Shown: positions 50,715 to 59,021 of the stretch, in pieces
How positions within the stretch are numbered: position 1 is the first letter of the stretch
Layout: each line of letters begins with the position of its first letter
Assembly (NCBI GenBank): GCA_964351775.1
Contig: CAYGPQ010000002.1
Span: forward strand, 20,445-84,444
Direction: 5' to 3'
Source of the DNA: Kordia sp964351775
GTDB lineage: Bacteria > Bacteroidota > Bacteroidia > Flavobacteriales > Flavobacteriaceae
DNA: 64,000 bases
The notes under the pieces: generated by a model
Told to the model about the DNA's origin: nothing
Databases searched by the model: none
The model's input: the letters and a program-made list of their open reading frames with translations, nothing else
Translations under genes and position numbers: made by a program

Positions 50715-51030
50715 TTTTTACTTAACTAGATCGCAAAAGTACTTAAAATAAGAAGAAAAGTAGGAGTTGTTTTTCTTGATTTTTAGATTCCGCTATTCAG
50801 CGGGATTAGTTCAACTATCAGTTTTAAGTGCGCCTTAGATACTGAATCAAAAGTTCAGTGTAAGCTTTTAAAACTTATACAAACTATCATAAGATCCCGC
50901 TATTCAGCGGGATTAGTTCAACTATCAGTTTTGAGTTCGTCTTTCAGACTTCTCAAAACTGGGTTTCACTAAATTAAAAAAGCATCTTGAAACTTCAAGA
51001 TGCTTTTGTGTATGTTATGTTTGGTAAAAA
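50715..51030. repeat. Spacer with two 41-bp direct repeats
   Basis: 50785-50825 and 50892-50932 are 41 bp long and differ at one base (40/41). Each contains CCGCTATTCAGCGGG, which folds as a stem-loop. Copy 2 is followed by an inverted repeat CAGTTTTGAG (50927-50936) / CTCAAAACTG (50952-50961). Copies start 107 bp apart. No gene is present. The terminator of the T9SS-protein gene lies at the right end (50978-51007). Confidence 0.8.
50978..51007 (-). terminator. Terminator of the T9SS-protein gene
   Basis: AAAAGCATCTTGAA (50978-50991) pairs with TTCAAGATGCTTTT (50994-51007) and, leftward, is followed by T. Confidence 0.75.
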
Positions 51031-52857
51031 TTATCTGATGACTAATTTCTTAGTCGCTGATTTACCATTTTCTGTAATTTGCACTACATAGATTCCTGAT
51101 TGTAAACTAGAAACATCTAATGTATTTGTAATGGTAGTGTTGATTACTTGCTTTCCAATGATGCTGTATACTTTTACTTCTTTCGTATTGTTTGAAGCTG
51201 AAGTAATGGTCACGGTACTTGCGTTTGCAGGATTTGGATACATGCTGAAAGCTGTTGTTCCAAATTCTTCAGTACTTAACGCATTTTCTATATCACTAGC
51301 ATATCGTGGGAATACTTGATATGTTCCGTTGAATTCTGAACCTAAACCAATGATATTTGTATGAGTTCCAGGAATCACAGTTCCAATTAAATCTTCATCA
51401 CCAAAAGGTACTCTACAAACCGTCATGTCACTTCCGCCAACTAAAGTTACGTTGTAGTTTGTATTGTCAGTAAACATTCCGCCAACATCTCCAGCGTCAA
51501 ATATTACATTTAACAATTTAATCAATCTACTTTCGTATGCTTCACCATTCGTAACTAATTCAGAAACCGTTACATCAATTGGTGTCAATGTATTTCCATT
51601 TGTAGCTGCTCCAGGTAAGTTTTCAGTTGGTACAAATTGAAGAACACCTCCAAATTGTGACAATTGACCTTTTAATCCGATGATTCCATCTCCGATGTTT
51701 AAAGGAACACTTAATGTTCCAGCTACGTCATCAATTAAGATTCCTGCGCCACCATCTTGGATGTATTTTTGATTTCTTGTTCCTTCAGTTACGATATAAG
51801 AAATGACAGCTTGACCTGTTAATTCATAATATCCTCCGATTGTTCCAGCACGTAACGCTGTGATGTCGGCTACTTGTGTTTCGCTTTCAACAGAGAAAGA
51901 AACCATTTTAGTATCGATCACCATGTTGTTTTCTAATAGTTCAACAGTAACCATATAAGATCCACCATCTACAGTAGGAACTGTATAAGGGCTAGAAACA
52001 TCAGTATCAGTAGGATTTGCTCCAACTGTGATATTCACTTGGTTTCCTGCGATCATTAAGTCAATATTTTGTGTAGTGAAAGTTACATCTACACTTGATG
52101 TTCCGGGAGCATACGTAGTAGCGTCAGCAGGTGTTACGATACTTACTGAAGCAACAGATGAGTTGTTCATGATTTCGTTCCAAGAAGTTGCAATACGAAC
52201 TCCATCAACTGCTACAGCAGGAATGTTACTTGATTGACGGAAAGCAATAGCATCAATCGCTGTTCCAGTACTTCCAGTATTTGTAGCTTCTGGCATTGGA
52301 GGTTCCGTTGGAGTTACAGCAGATAATACGTGTAAGTTAGATATTCCAGTAGCAATCTCGTAAGAGAAAACCAATAAGTATGTTGTATTTAAACTGTAAG
52401 GAGTTGTTCCGTATGTTAATGTAGAACTACTAGATCCAATACCAAAAAGGATATTTCCACTTCCATCGTCTTTTGCACCAACTCTTGCTCTAAAACCACC
52501 TGAGTTAAAGTGCATGAAGTAATTTCCTGTACCCACAGCACTTAAGTTTACAAGTGCACTTCCATATGCTGTTCCAGAAGAAATTCCAGTAAAGGCTCTA
52601 TTTACGTCTTGAGAAGTTCCTGAATAAGTTGCATGTCCACCAATTCCTGATGAAGGGTATCCCGCCATAGTTAAACTAGTAGGAGCTGCAACATAAGCAA
52701 CTGGTCCTGTTGATCCTGAGTGTTGAACCCATGCTCCACCACTTACTGCGGTTAGATCTCCACCAGTCGTTCCATAATCAAAGTCTTCAACTAATACCTG
52801 TCCAAAAGAAACAGTAGATATTAACAAAGCAACTAATAATAAGTAATTTTTAATCAT
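51031..52857 (-). CDS. Secreted T9SS protein with OB-fold-like domain
   Basis: This 608-residue protein has a signal peptide ending at TVSFGQ. The first 230 residues look like a lectin-type sandwich (FDYGTTGGDL ... WVQHSGSTG). A middle Ig-like domain (about 230-325) is followed by a domain near 335-500 containing YIQDGGAGILIDD, which resembles the OB-type domain found in secreted bacterial nucleases. The type A T9SS sorting domain closes the protein (FSMYPNPANASTVTI to KKLVIR). It is the last gene of a leftward receptor/lipoprotein/cargo group. Confidence 0.85.
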   Translation of the reverse strand: MIKNYLLLVALLISTVSFGQVLVEDFDYGTTGGDLTAVSGGAWVQHSGSTGPVAYVAAPTSLTMAGYPSSGIGGHATYSGTSQDVNRAFTGISSGTAYGSALVNLSAVGTGNYFMHFNSGGFRARVGAKDDGSGNILFGIGSSSSTLTYGTTPYSLNTTYLLVFSYEIATGISNLHVLSAVTPTEPPMPEATNTGSTGTAIDAIAFRQSSNIPAVAVDGVRIATSWNEIMNNSSVASVSIVTPADATTYAPGTSSVDVTFTTQNIDLMIAGNQVNITVGANPTDTDVSSPYTVPTVDGGSYMVTVELLENNMVIDTKMVSFSVESETQVADITALRAGTIGGYYELTGQAVISYIVTEGTRNQKYIQDGGAGILIDDVAGTLSVPLNIGDGIIGLKGQLSQFGGVLQFVPTENLPGAATNGNTLTPIDVTVSELVTNGEAYESRLIKLLNVIFDAGDVGGMFTDNTNYNVTLVGGSDMTVCRVPFGDEDLIGTVIPGTHTNIIGLGSEFNGTYQVFPRYASDIENALSTEEFGTTAFSMYPNPANASTVTITSASNNTKEVKVYSIIGKQVINTTITNTLDVSSLQSGIYVVQITENGKSATKKLVIR

Positions 52858-52985
52858 ACGTTAGTTTTTAACTATTTATAATAAAATATAGTGCAAATAT
52901 ACAAAAGAACTTGAATTGTAATAGCACACTTGCGTATTTCTACGTTGTTTTAACCATTTGATAACAAAAGTGTTAATATGTGATG

Positions 52986-53021
52986 CAAGAAAAGAGCACT
53001 ATTACTAGCACTCTTTTCTTG
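52986..53021 (-). terminator. Possible terminator of the DUF5689 lipoprotein gene
   Basis: CAAGAAAAGAG (52986-52996) pairs with CTCTTTTCTTG (53011-53021), 14-nt loop. No separate U run follows, so it is a weaker call. Confidence 0.45.
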
Positions 53022-53045
53022 TATTGTAGTATGTGTTTTGGAATT

Positions 53046-54455
53046 TTACATTCCTGTTACTTTTACATCGTCAATGTGGTATCTTGTTTCTGCACCACCA
53101 GCAGCACCTAGATATTTAAATGCAACATTTACATCTCCATCTAAACATGAAATATTAACGTCTGATCCTACAAATGAACCAAATCCGCCTCCTCCAACTG
53201 GAATGGTTGCATCTAATAACATCCATTCTGTAGTAGTTGGATCTCCTGTGTAGTTTGTGGTAATGAATGCTTCTAAGATTGTTCCTGTTTCAAAGTTAGC
53301 CGAAATATTAAAAGATAATTCTTCTTGTGTAGTTGCGTCTAAATTGATTGTAGGTGTTACTAACCAAACTTCCATAGGATCTTCTCCAGTACCAAATGCA
53401 GAGATTACCATGTATCTATCGCCACTAAATGAACCATCTTCAAAACGCTCAGAACCACCTGAAACGTTTACGTTTGTCCATCCTAGAGCATCTAATTGTG
53501 CTTCGTTTGTAATGCTTTCAAAGTCTTGATTGAAAACGGTTACTGCAGTAGAAGTTGGTCCTTGACAGTTTAAAATATCTGGATCACAACGTACGGTTTC
53601 TGTAAAGTTAATATCCGCTAAGGTATTGATCACTAAAACATTGGTATCATCTCCAAAATCTCTTGTAAAAACTCCTTGAATGTTTCCTTTCTTTTCGTCA
53701 ATTGTTAATGATTTGAAATCAGCAAATGTACTTGTTTGTAATGAAATTGATCCACCGTCAACACATTCTTCCAAAGTTCTGAATCCGTCAAAACTATCAG
53801 AAGCTTCACCAGCGTAGGTTAATCCTAATTGGTTTAATCTGAATTGTACTTCTTGTAATTGAATAAACGTGTTTTCGTCTGCTCCTGTTAACTCACCAAC
53901 AGTTGTTACTTTTGGTTCAATGTTCGCTACTTCAGTTCCACGTACTACGAAATCTTCTAATTCAAATGGTTGAATTTGATCGATATCATTTCCGTTTGGC
54001 TTTCCAATAGCGTATACTCCATTTTCTAGTCCGATTGCCAAACCATTCATTTTGATGTATACTTTTCTACCAAATTCATAGCTATTGTATAATGCTGGTT
54101 GGTTGATGTCTACTCGGAATCCTAATCTTGGATCTGCATCTGAAGAAGAACCGTCTTTTTTGTTTTGGATAACTAATTCTTCAAAGAAGTTTCCACCTTG
54201 ATCACTAGATACTACATATCCTTCCAAAATGATTTCCGCTTCATCAAGTGCAATTTCAGCAATATCGTCTCCGCTTGCCACAGCTTGTAGGTATCTTGCT
54301 ACCATATTATTAAAAGTAGCGTTTGCAGTTAATCCTGGATCAACAGCCGTTGTTCCTGAAGGAATTGCAAATTCATCGTCTTGAACACAAGAAGTAATAG
54401 CCAAGCCCATAATTCCTAAGACAGCTATTAAACTAAAAATTTTATTTGCTTTCAT
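53046..54455 (-). CDS. DUF5689 lipoprotein with choice-of-anchor-like C-terminal domain
   Basis: This 469-residue protein has a lipoprotein signal (LAITSC, C23). It carries a DUF5689-type OB region (about 60-250: EIILEGYVVSSDQGGNFFEELVIQ, QLQEVQF) and a C-terminal beta-sandwich domain of about 165 residues (FNQDFESITNEAQLDALGWTNVN to YHIDDVKV). It lies right after the TonB-dependent receptor gene on the same strand and is likely its surface lipoprotein partner. The ligand is unknown. Confidence 0.85.
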   Translation of the reverse strand: MKANKIFSLIAVLGIMGLAITSCVQDDEFAIPSGTTAVDPGLTANATFNNMVARYLQAVASGDDIAEIALDEAEIILEGYVVSSDQGGNFFEELVIQNKKDGSSSDADPRLGFRVDINQPALYNSYEFGRKVYIKMNGLAIGLENGVYAIGKPNGNDIDQIQPFELEDFVVRGTEVANIEPKVTTVGELTGADENTFIQLQEVQFRLNQLGLTYAGEASDSFDGFRTLEECVDGGSISLQTSTFADFKSLTIDEKKGNIQGVFTRDFGDDTNVLVINTLADINFTETVRCDPDILNCQGPTSTAVTVFNQDFESITNEAQLDALGWTNVNVSGGSERFEDGSFSGDRYMVISAFGTGEDPMEVWLVTPTINLDATTQEELSFNISANFETGTILEAFITTNYTGDPTTTEWMLLDATIPVGGGGFGSFVGSDVNISCLDGDVNVAFKYLGAAGGAETRYHIDDVKVTGM

Positions 54456-54606
54456 CTGTTTTATCTTTATTATTTTTTTTATCTGTCAGATGGAACATCT
54501 ATTAAACCAATTCTACAATGAATTAATATGTATGTATAGATGTTTCATTTGTTCGATTTTATTTTTTTTTGCGCAACTTAAAGTTACACAATCTTTTTTT
54601 GTTTTA

Positions 54607-57405
54607 TTAGAATCTAAAATATAAGTTTAAGAAATAAGTTCTTCCTCTACCGTACCAGTATCTGTTTCCAAATACTCTTGTTTCCAAAGCGGAGTCGTCT
54701 CTTAATTCTCTGAAGTTTGCATTTCTTCCTTGCTCAAAACCACCTGTTTTGTACTCTTTGTCAAATACGTTATTGATACTTGCAAAGAAACCAACAAAAT
54801 AGTCTCCTAACTTCCATGATTTTCCTCCTGTAAGGTTTACAAGCATATAATCATCAAATTGTTCTTGTCTTAGTAATTCACGTGCTAATTCTGGATCGTA
54901 ATCATTGAATACTTGTCCATCAAAATCGGTAAAGAAGTTTTCACTTCTTTGTAATGGACTAACGTCGATATAAGCATTTGAAAAGAAGTTACTTGTAGCT
55001 CCAAACCACCAGTAATCAGGGTCTCTATATTCAAATCCTGCGGAAAATGCTCTTTGTGGTCCGCCAGCAACTCTATAGTCTTTTAAGTTTGCTTGACCGA
55101 AATCTTTTCTACCGTCTACAAATCCTGCGTCTCTTGCATCCAGATTGTCTTCTGTAGTTACAATAAGGTTTGGATTGTTATCATATGTATATTGTCCGAA
55201 TGATGCTACACCTTTTAATTTGATCGTTGAAGTTGCTTGTACTTCAATGCCCAATTCTCCACCTAAGTGCCTTTTGTCAACACCTTGTAATATTTCTTGA
55301 ACAAATGCTTGATTGTCTCCTCCAATTCCGTCTGCGAAGAAGAAAGAGATTTCGTTTGCATCTTCCATTTTTGTATAGTAACCCGTTAATCTAGCTTTTA
55401 CGATTGGAGATCTGTAGATGTAACTTGCATCAAAAGAAGTTATTTTTTCTTCTGTAATGTTTGGTACAAAATTATGATTCTCACGAGAGTTAGTATACGT
55501 GTTACGAATTGATGGTGCTTTTGTAATGTATGCTCCATTAAAATCAAATAAGTGACGTCCGGTTAATTTATAGGTTAATCCACCTTTTGCGCCAATTCCT
55601 GTGAAGGATAGTTTTTCACCTTTCCCAAAAGAGTTTGTTGGAAAACCACCGTTTCTGTATATTCCGTTACGTTGGTATGTTGTATTTTCAACACTAGCCG
55701 CTACAAAGAAGTCTATTTTTTTGTATTTGAATTGTGCTTGTGCAAATCCACCAATAGTGTTCGATTGAATTTCAAAATTGTATCGGAAACGATCTCCTTC
55801 TGCTACCAATCTGTTTGGATTGTTTAGGTCGTTTTGTACCGCTCCTGGATCTATTACTAAATCACTTGCAAAGTTATCTACATCTAAAAATGAGCGTCCG
55901 CCCAATAAGTCTGTGATTTCTGCGAAATTTTCAGAAGTTAAGCTAGTGAAAGTTGCTCCAGCGTTTACTGTAATGTTATCATTGATAGCTGTATTCAAAA
56001 TTGTATTCGCAGTAAACTGTCTGTCGTCGCTTCTATCTTCATAGACAATATTAATTGCATTTCCGCCAATATTGTTTTGGTTTGCTGTATACAATGCTGT
56101 CCAGTCGATTTGACCATCATTTACAAAAGCTTCCTGCGCTCCAAAAGCTAAAGCGGGATTATCTGGAAAGTTTCTTTGGTAGTAACTTGGTAATTTTTGG
56201 TAATATGTTGGACTTGGATTTACACCACTTCCAACTGGAAAACCACTTACATCTAAGTCAGTTCCTCCAAAGTCAATACGACTTCTTCCTTGCTCACCAA
56301 ATTGATATGCTACGTTTGTATTTAATGTAGTGTTTTCAGCAATATCCCAATAATGGTTTAACATTAAAATTGGCTCTACCACTCTACGAACTCTTGAGTT
56401 ACGCTTTTCACCATTTTGATATCCCCAAAAATCATTATACTGAATCCCTTTAAGATCAAATACTTCTTGTGTGTTTGCCGAAGATTGTCCTCTTCTGTTT
56501 GGAGCATAAATTCCTGTAAAGTTAATGCTGTGCTTGTCGTTCAATTTCTTTTCAACTGAAAGAAACAAAGAATTTGCATCGTAGAAAGTACCATCGTTAA
56601 AACCTTCATCTCCCCATCTTCTTCCTGCTGAAATTGTATACGCCCATCCACTTTCAAGTAAACCTGAAGAATATGATGCCATAATTCTGTTGGTGTAACT
56701 TCTGTCTGATGACGAATACGTTACTCTACCACCTTCTCTGTATTGAGAAGCTCTGGTATTGATGTTTGTGGTTCCTAAGATTCCTCCGAATGTATAATCG
56801 GTAGCACTTAAACCGTTTGTAAGCTCTTGATTTCTTACCACATCATTTAATCCTCCCCAGTTACTCCATTGTGGTCTTCCATTGAACTGTTTGTTCATTT
56901 TGATACCATTGATAAGTACTGTTCCGTTTTCAGAATCTAATCCTCTTACTCTGAAGAAGGTTGATCCGAATTCAAAAGCGGCAGTTCTTAAGAATACATC
57001 TCTTGACGATTGTAGCAATCCTGAGATGTTGTCTGCTGCTGTGGAATCATCATTTAATTCATCATCCGTCAATGATATCAATGTAACATCTTCTTCAACG
57101 AATCTTTTTAACAGAATTGTTCCTAAGTCAAGTGATTGACCATCGGTAACGGTTACTTGCATTCTTAAAACTGCGTATCCATCTTTTGTGAATACAATGT
57201 CCATTTCGCCTGCAGCAATATCTGTTAACTTAAAGACTCCAGATGCGTCCGTAACAACTTCTTTGTTATTATTACGTGCAACTGAAACCAAAACATTTTG
57301 AATAGCATCATCCGTATTGGCGTCAAGTACCTTACCGGTAATTGTGTTTTGTCCACTGACAAACCAAACTGATAGCAATCCAAATAAAAAAATAAGTTTT
57401 TTCAT
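54607..57405 (-). CDS. TonB-dependent receptor
   Basis: This 932-residue outer-membrane transporter has a signal peptide (FVSGQ near residue 19). A carboxypeptidase-regulatory domain follows (about 20-105, ITGKVLDANTDDAIQNVLVSV). The plug domain is about 125-230 (FFRVRGLDSENGTVLINGIKMN) and a long barrel ends in LYFRF. The downstream lipoprotein and secreted protein suggest a surface uptake unit. The divergent nuclease-type gene across a 138-base spacer hints at nucleic acids or phosphate as the target, but the substrate is not proven. Confidence 0.9.
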   Translation of the reverse strand: MKKLIFLFGLLSVWFVSGQNTITGKVLDANTDDAIQNVLVSVARNNNKEVVTDASGVFKLTDIAAGEMDIVFTKDGYAVLRMQVTVTDGQSLDLGTILLKRFVEEDVTLISLTDDELNDDSTAADNISGLLQSSRDVFLRTAAFEFGSTFFRVRGLDSENGTVLINGIKMNKQFNGRPQWSNWGGLNDVVRNQELTNGLSATDYTFGGILGTTNINTRASQYREGGRVTYSSSDRSYTNRIMASYSSGLLESGWAYTISAGRRWGDEGFNDGTFYDANSLFLSVEKKLNDKHSINFTGIYAPNRRGQSSANTQEVFDLKGIQYNDFWGYQNGEKRNSRVRRVVEPILMLNHYWDIAENTTLNTNVAYQFGEQGRSRIDFGGTDLDVSGFPVGSGVNPSPTYYQKLPSYYQRNFPDNPALAFGAQEAFVNDGQIDWTALYTANQNNIGGNAINIVYEDRSDDRQFTANTILNTAINDNITVNAGATFTSLTSENFAEITDLLGGRSFLDVDNFASDLVIDPGAVQNDLNNPNRLVAEGDRFRYNFEIQSNTIGGFAQAQFKYKKIDFFVAASVENTTYQRNGIYRNGGFPTNSFGKGEKLSFTGIGAKGGLTYKLTGRHLFDFNGAYITKAPSIRNTYTNSRENHNFVPNITEEKITSFDASYIYRSPIVKARLTGYYTKMEDANEISFFFADGIGGDNQAFVQEILQGVDKRHLGGELGIEVQATSTIKLKGVASFGQYTYDNNPNLIVTTEDNLDARDAGFVDGRKDFGQANLKDYRVAGGPQRAFSAGFEYRDPDYWWFGATSNFFSNAYIDVSPLQRSENFFTDFDGQVFNDYDPELARELLRQEQFDDYMLVNLTGGKSWKLGDYFVGFFASINNVFDKEYKTGGFEQGRNANFRELRDDSALETRVFGNRYWYGRGRTYFLNLYFRF

Positions 57406-57461
57406 ACTGTAATTTGCAATTAATTATTATTCGAGTTAAAAAAATCTTTAATAACGACGCG

Positions 57462-57469
57462 CAAATGTA
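57462..57469 (-). promoter_or_regulatory. -7 box of the TonB receptor gene
   Basis: The minus strand reads TACATTTG, matching TAnnTTTG, about 57 bases before the receptor ATG. No clear -33 element is seen. Confidence 0.4.
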
Positions 57470-57543
57470 CATTTTTTATAATTAATACCTACTTTTGGTC
57501 TATCTTTTGCATAGATTGTTTAAGTTAACATAACATTCATTAA

Positions 57544-58590
57544 ATGAAAAACCTTAAATCCCTAGTTATACTTGCTTTTTTACTAGCGTTTACCCATGGT
57601 TGGGCACAGAAAAAAAAGCAATTTAAAGTACAAACGATTGCTTTTTACAACGTTGAAAATTTGTTTGATACAATTAATGATCCTCTGAAAGACGATGAAA
57701 AGAGTCCTATGATGGAAATTCAACGTGATCGCTCAAAGATTTATGAAGATAAAATTTCCAAACTTGCACGCGTTATTTCAGATATTGGATATGATGTTGC
57801 CAAGACAACACCAGCCATTTTAGGTGTAGCCGAAGTTGAGAATAAGAAAGTACTGGAAGATTTGATAAATCATCCGAAGTTGAAAGATTCTGATTATGGT
57901 ATTATCCATTTTGATTCGCCTGATAAGCGTGGAATTGACGTAGGTTTGTTGTACAAACAAGACATTTTTCAACCTCATAGTTTCTCAAAACATCCTTTAT
58001 TTATTTATGATGGTGATAAGAGAGTGTATACTAGAGATCAATTGTTGGTTTCTGGAGTGCTAGATGGTGATGAAATACATATTATTGTAAATCACTGGCC
58101 TTCGCGTAGTGGAGGAGAAGCTAGAAGCAGACCAAAACGTGTGAAAGCAGCCGAATTGAATAAACGTATTATTGATTCGTTACAGGATGTAGATAAGAAC
58201 GCGAAAATATTCACTATTGGCGATTTGAACGATGATCCTTTTAATGTAAGTATGAAAGAAGTACTGAAAACGAAAGATGACCGTGAAGATGTGAAAGGAA
58301 AAGATTTGTTTAACCCAATGGAAGCAATGGCAAAAAGTGGAAACGGAACCTTAGCGTATAGAGATGGTTGGAATTTGTTTGATCAAATTGTGTTTACCGC
58401 ACCGTTACTTGATAAAGATTATTCAGAATATCGCTATTATAAAGCTGGAATTTATAATAAGACCTACTTGTCTAATAAACGTGGACGTTATAAAGGCTAT
58501 CCTTTTAGAAGCTTTGCTAACGGATCGTATACGGGTGGTTATAGTGACCATTTTCCGGTGTATGTACATTTGATTAAAGAAGTGAAGTAG
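57544..58590 (+). CDS. Secreted endonuclease/exonuclease/phosphatase family protein
   Basis: This 348-residue protein has a signal peptide ending at HGWAQ. The EEP fold is supported by FYNVENLFDTIND, ILGVAEVENKKVLEDL (metal-binding Glu), IIVNHWPSRSGG (catalytic His), FTIGDLNDDP and the C-terminal SDHFPVYVHL. The family includes DNase I-like nucleases and phosphatases. It probably acts in the periplasm. It is divergent from the TonB receptor gene, suggesting shared regulation. Confidence 0.9.
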   Translation: MKNLKSLVILAFLLAFTHGWAQKKKQFKVQTIAFYNVENLFDTINDPLKDDEKSPMMEIQRDRSKIYEDKISKLARVISDIGYDVAKTTPAILGVAEVENKKVLEDLINHPKLKDSDYGIIHFDSPDKRGIDVGLLYKQDIFQPHSFSKHPLFIYDGDKRVYTRDQLLVSGVLDGDEIHIIVNHWPSRSGGEARSRPKRVKAAELNKRIIDSLQDVDKNAKIFTIGDLNDDPFNVSMKEVLKTKDDREDVKGKDLFNPMEAMAKSGNGTLAYRDGWNLFDQIVFTAPLLDKDYSEYRYYKAGIYNKTYLSNKRGRYKGYPFRSFANGSYTGGYSDHFPVYVHLIKEVK

Positions 58591-58651
58591 TTTTATATGA
58601 ATGTATTAATTTGAAAATGTAACAATTTGAAAATTGTGTTTGAAAAAATAT

Positions 58652-58685
58652 AAAAAATCCTTATCAATTACGATAAGGATTTTTT
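58652..58685 (+). terminator. Intrinsic terminator of the nuclease-type gene
   Basis: AAAAAATCCTTATC (58652-58665) pairs with GATAAGGATTTTTT (58672-58685), loop AATTAC. Confidence 0.9.
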
Positions 58686-58737
58686 AGTTTTAGGATTGAA
58701 TGTTGTTGCTCTAAATGTTGTTTTTATAGCTTTTTTT

Positions 58738-58812
58738 AGTCCTGATTGCAGCGACATCCTTTTTTTGCTTTGCTATATGGCAAAAAAAGATATAGCGGAA
58801 AGCAGGAAGTAA
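58738..58812 (+). ncRNA. Candidate structured RNA element
   Basis: An outer stem TCCTG (58740-58744) / CAGGA (58803-58807) encloses a symmetric internal loop with ATTGCAGCGACA on one side and TATAGCGGAAAG on the other. An inner stem TTTTTTTGC (58760-58768) / GCAAAAAAA (58780-58788) follows, extended by ATC/GAT with one bulge. From memory, a very similar sequence recurs between genes in many Flavobacteriaceae. It might correspond to a described motif (such as Flavo-1), which I cannot confirm. Confidence 0.4.
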
Positions 58813-58960
58813 CTCCTTATTATTTGCAAGCTATTCCTGTTGTTTGACAAAAGATAAAAGACGGCTATGCTATTAGATCATAGCGTAAAGATTCGATAGT
58901 GACTAACGGAAAAACAACTTTTTTTTGCTGATTCTTAAAGCTCCGTATTGCTTCAAAAAG

Positions 58961-58998
58961 TCGCAAAAAAAAAGACTGTCCTTTCAGACAGCCTCTTT
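58961..58998 (-). terminator. Terminator of the M16 peptidase operon
   Basis: Read leftward, AAAGAGGCTGTC pairs with GACAGTCTTT over a 6-nt loop and is followed by a long T run. Confidence 0.75.
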
Positions 58999-59021
58999 GG
59001 ATTTATTTTTTGAATAGTGAT

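Larger units (their letters stand above)
58591..59021. other. Spacer with two terminators and a structured element
   Basis: No gene is seen in these 431 bases. It holds the nuclease terminator (58652-58685), the structured element at 58738-58812, a minor hairpin GCTATG...CATAGC (58864-58886), and the leftward terminator of the M16 operon (58961-58998). Confidence 0.6.

Noticed and set aside
50785..50932. Two equal direct repeats considered as a mini CRISPR array.
   Set aside because: Only two copies exist, the 66-base interval is too long for a spacer, and no cas genes are present.
55778..56330. Open frames of about 90 residues on the + strand within the TonB receptor region.
   Set aside because: They are antisense shadows of the receptor gene with no start signals or recognisable domains.
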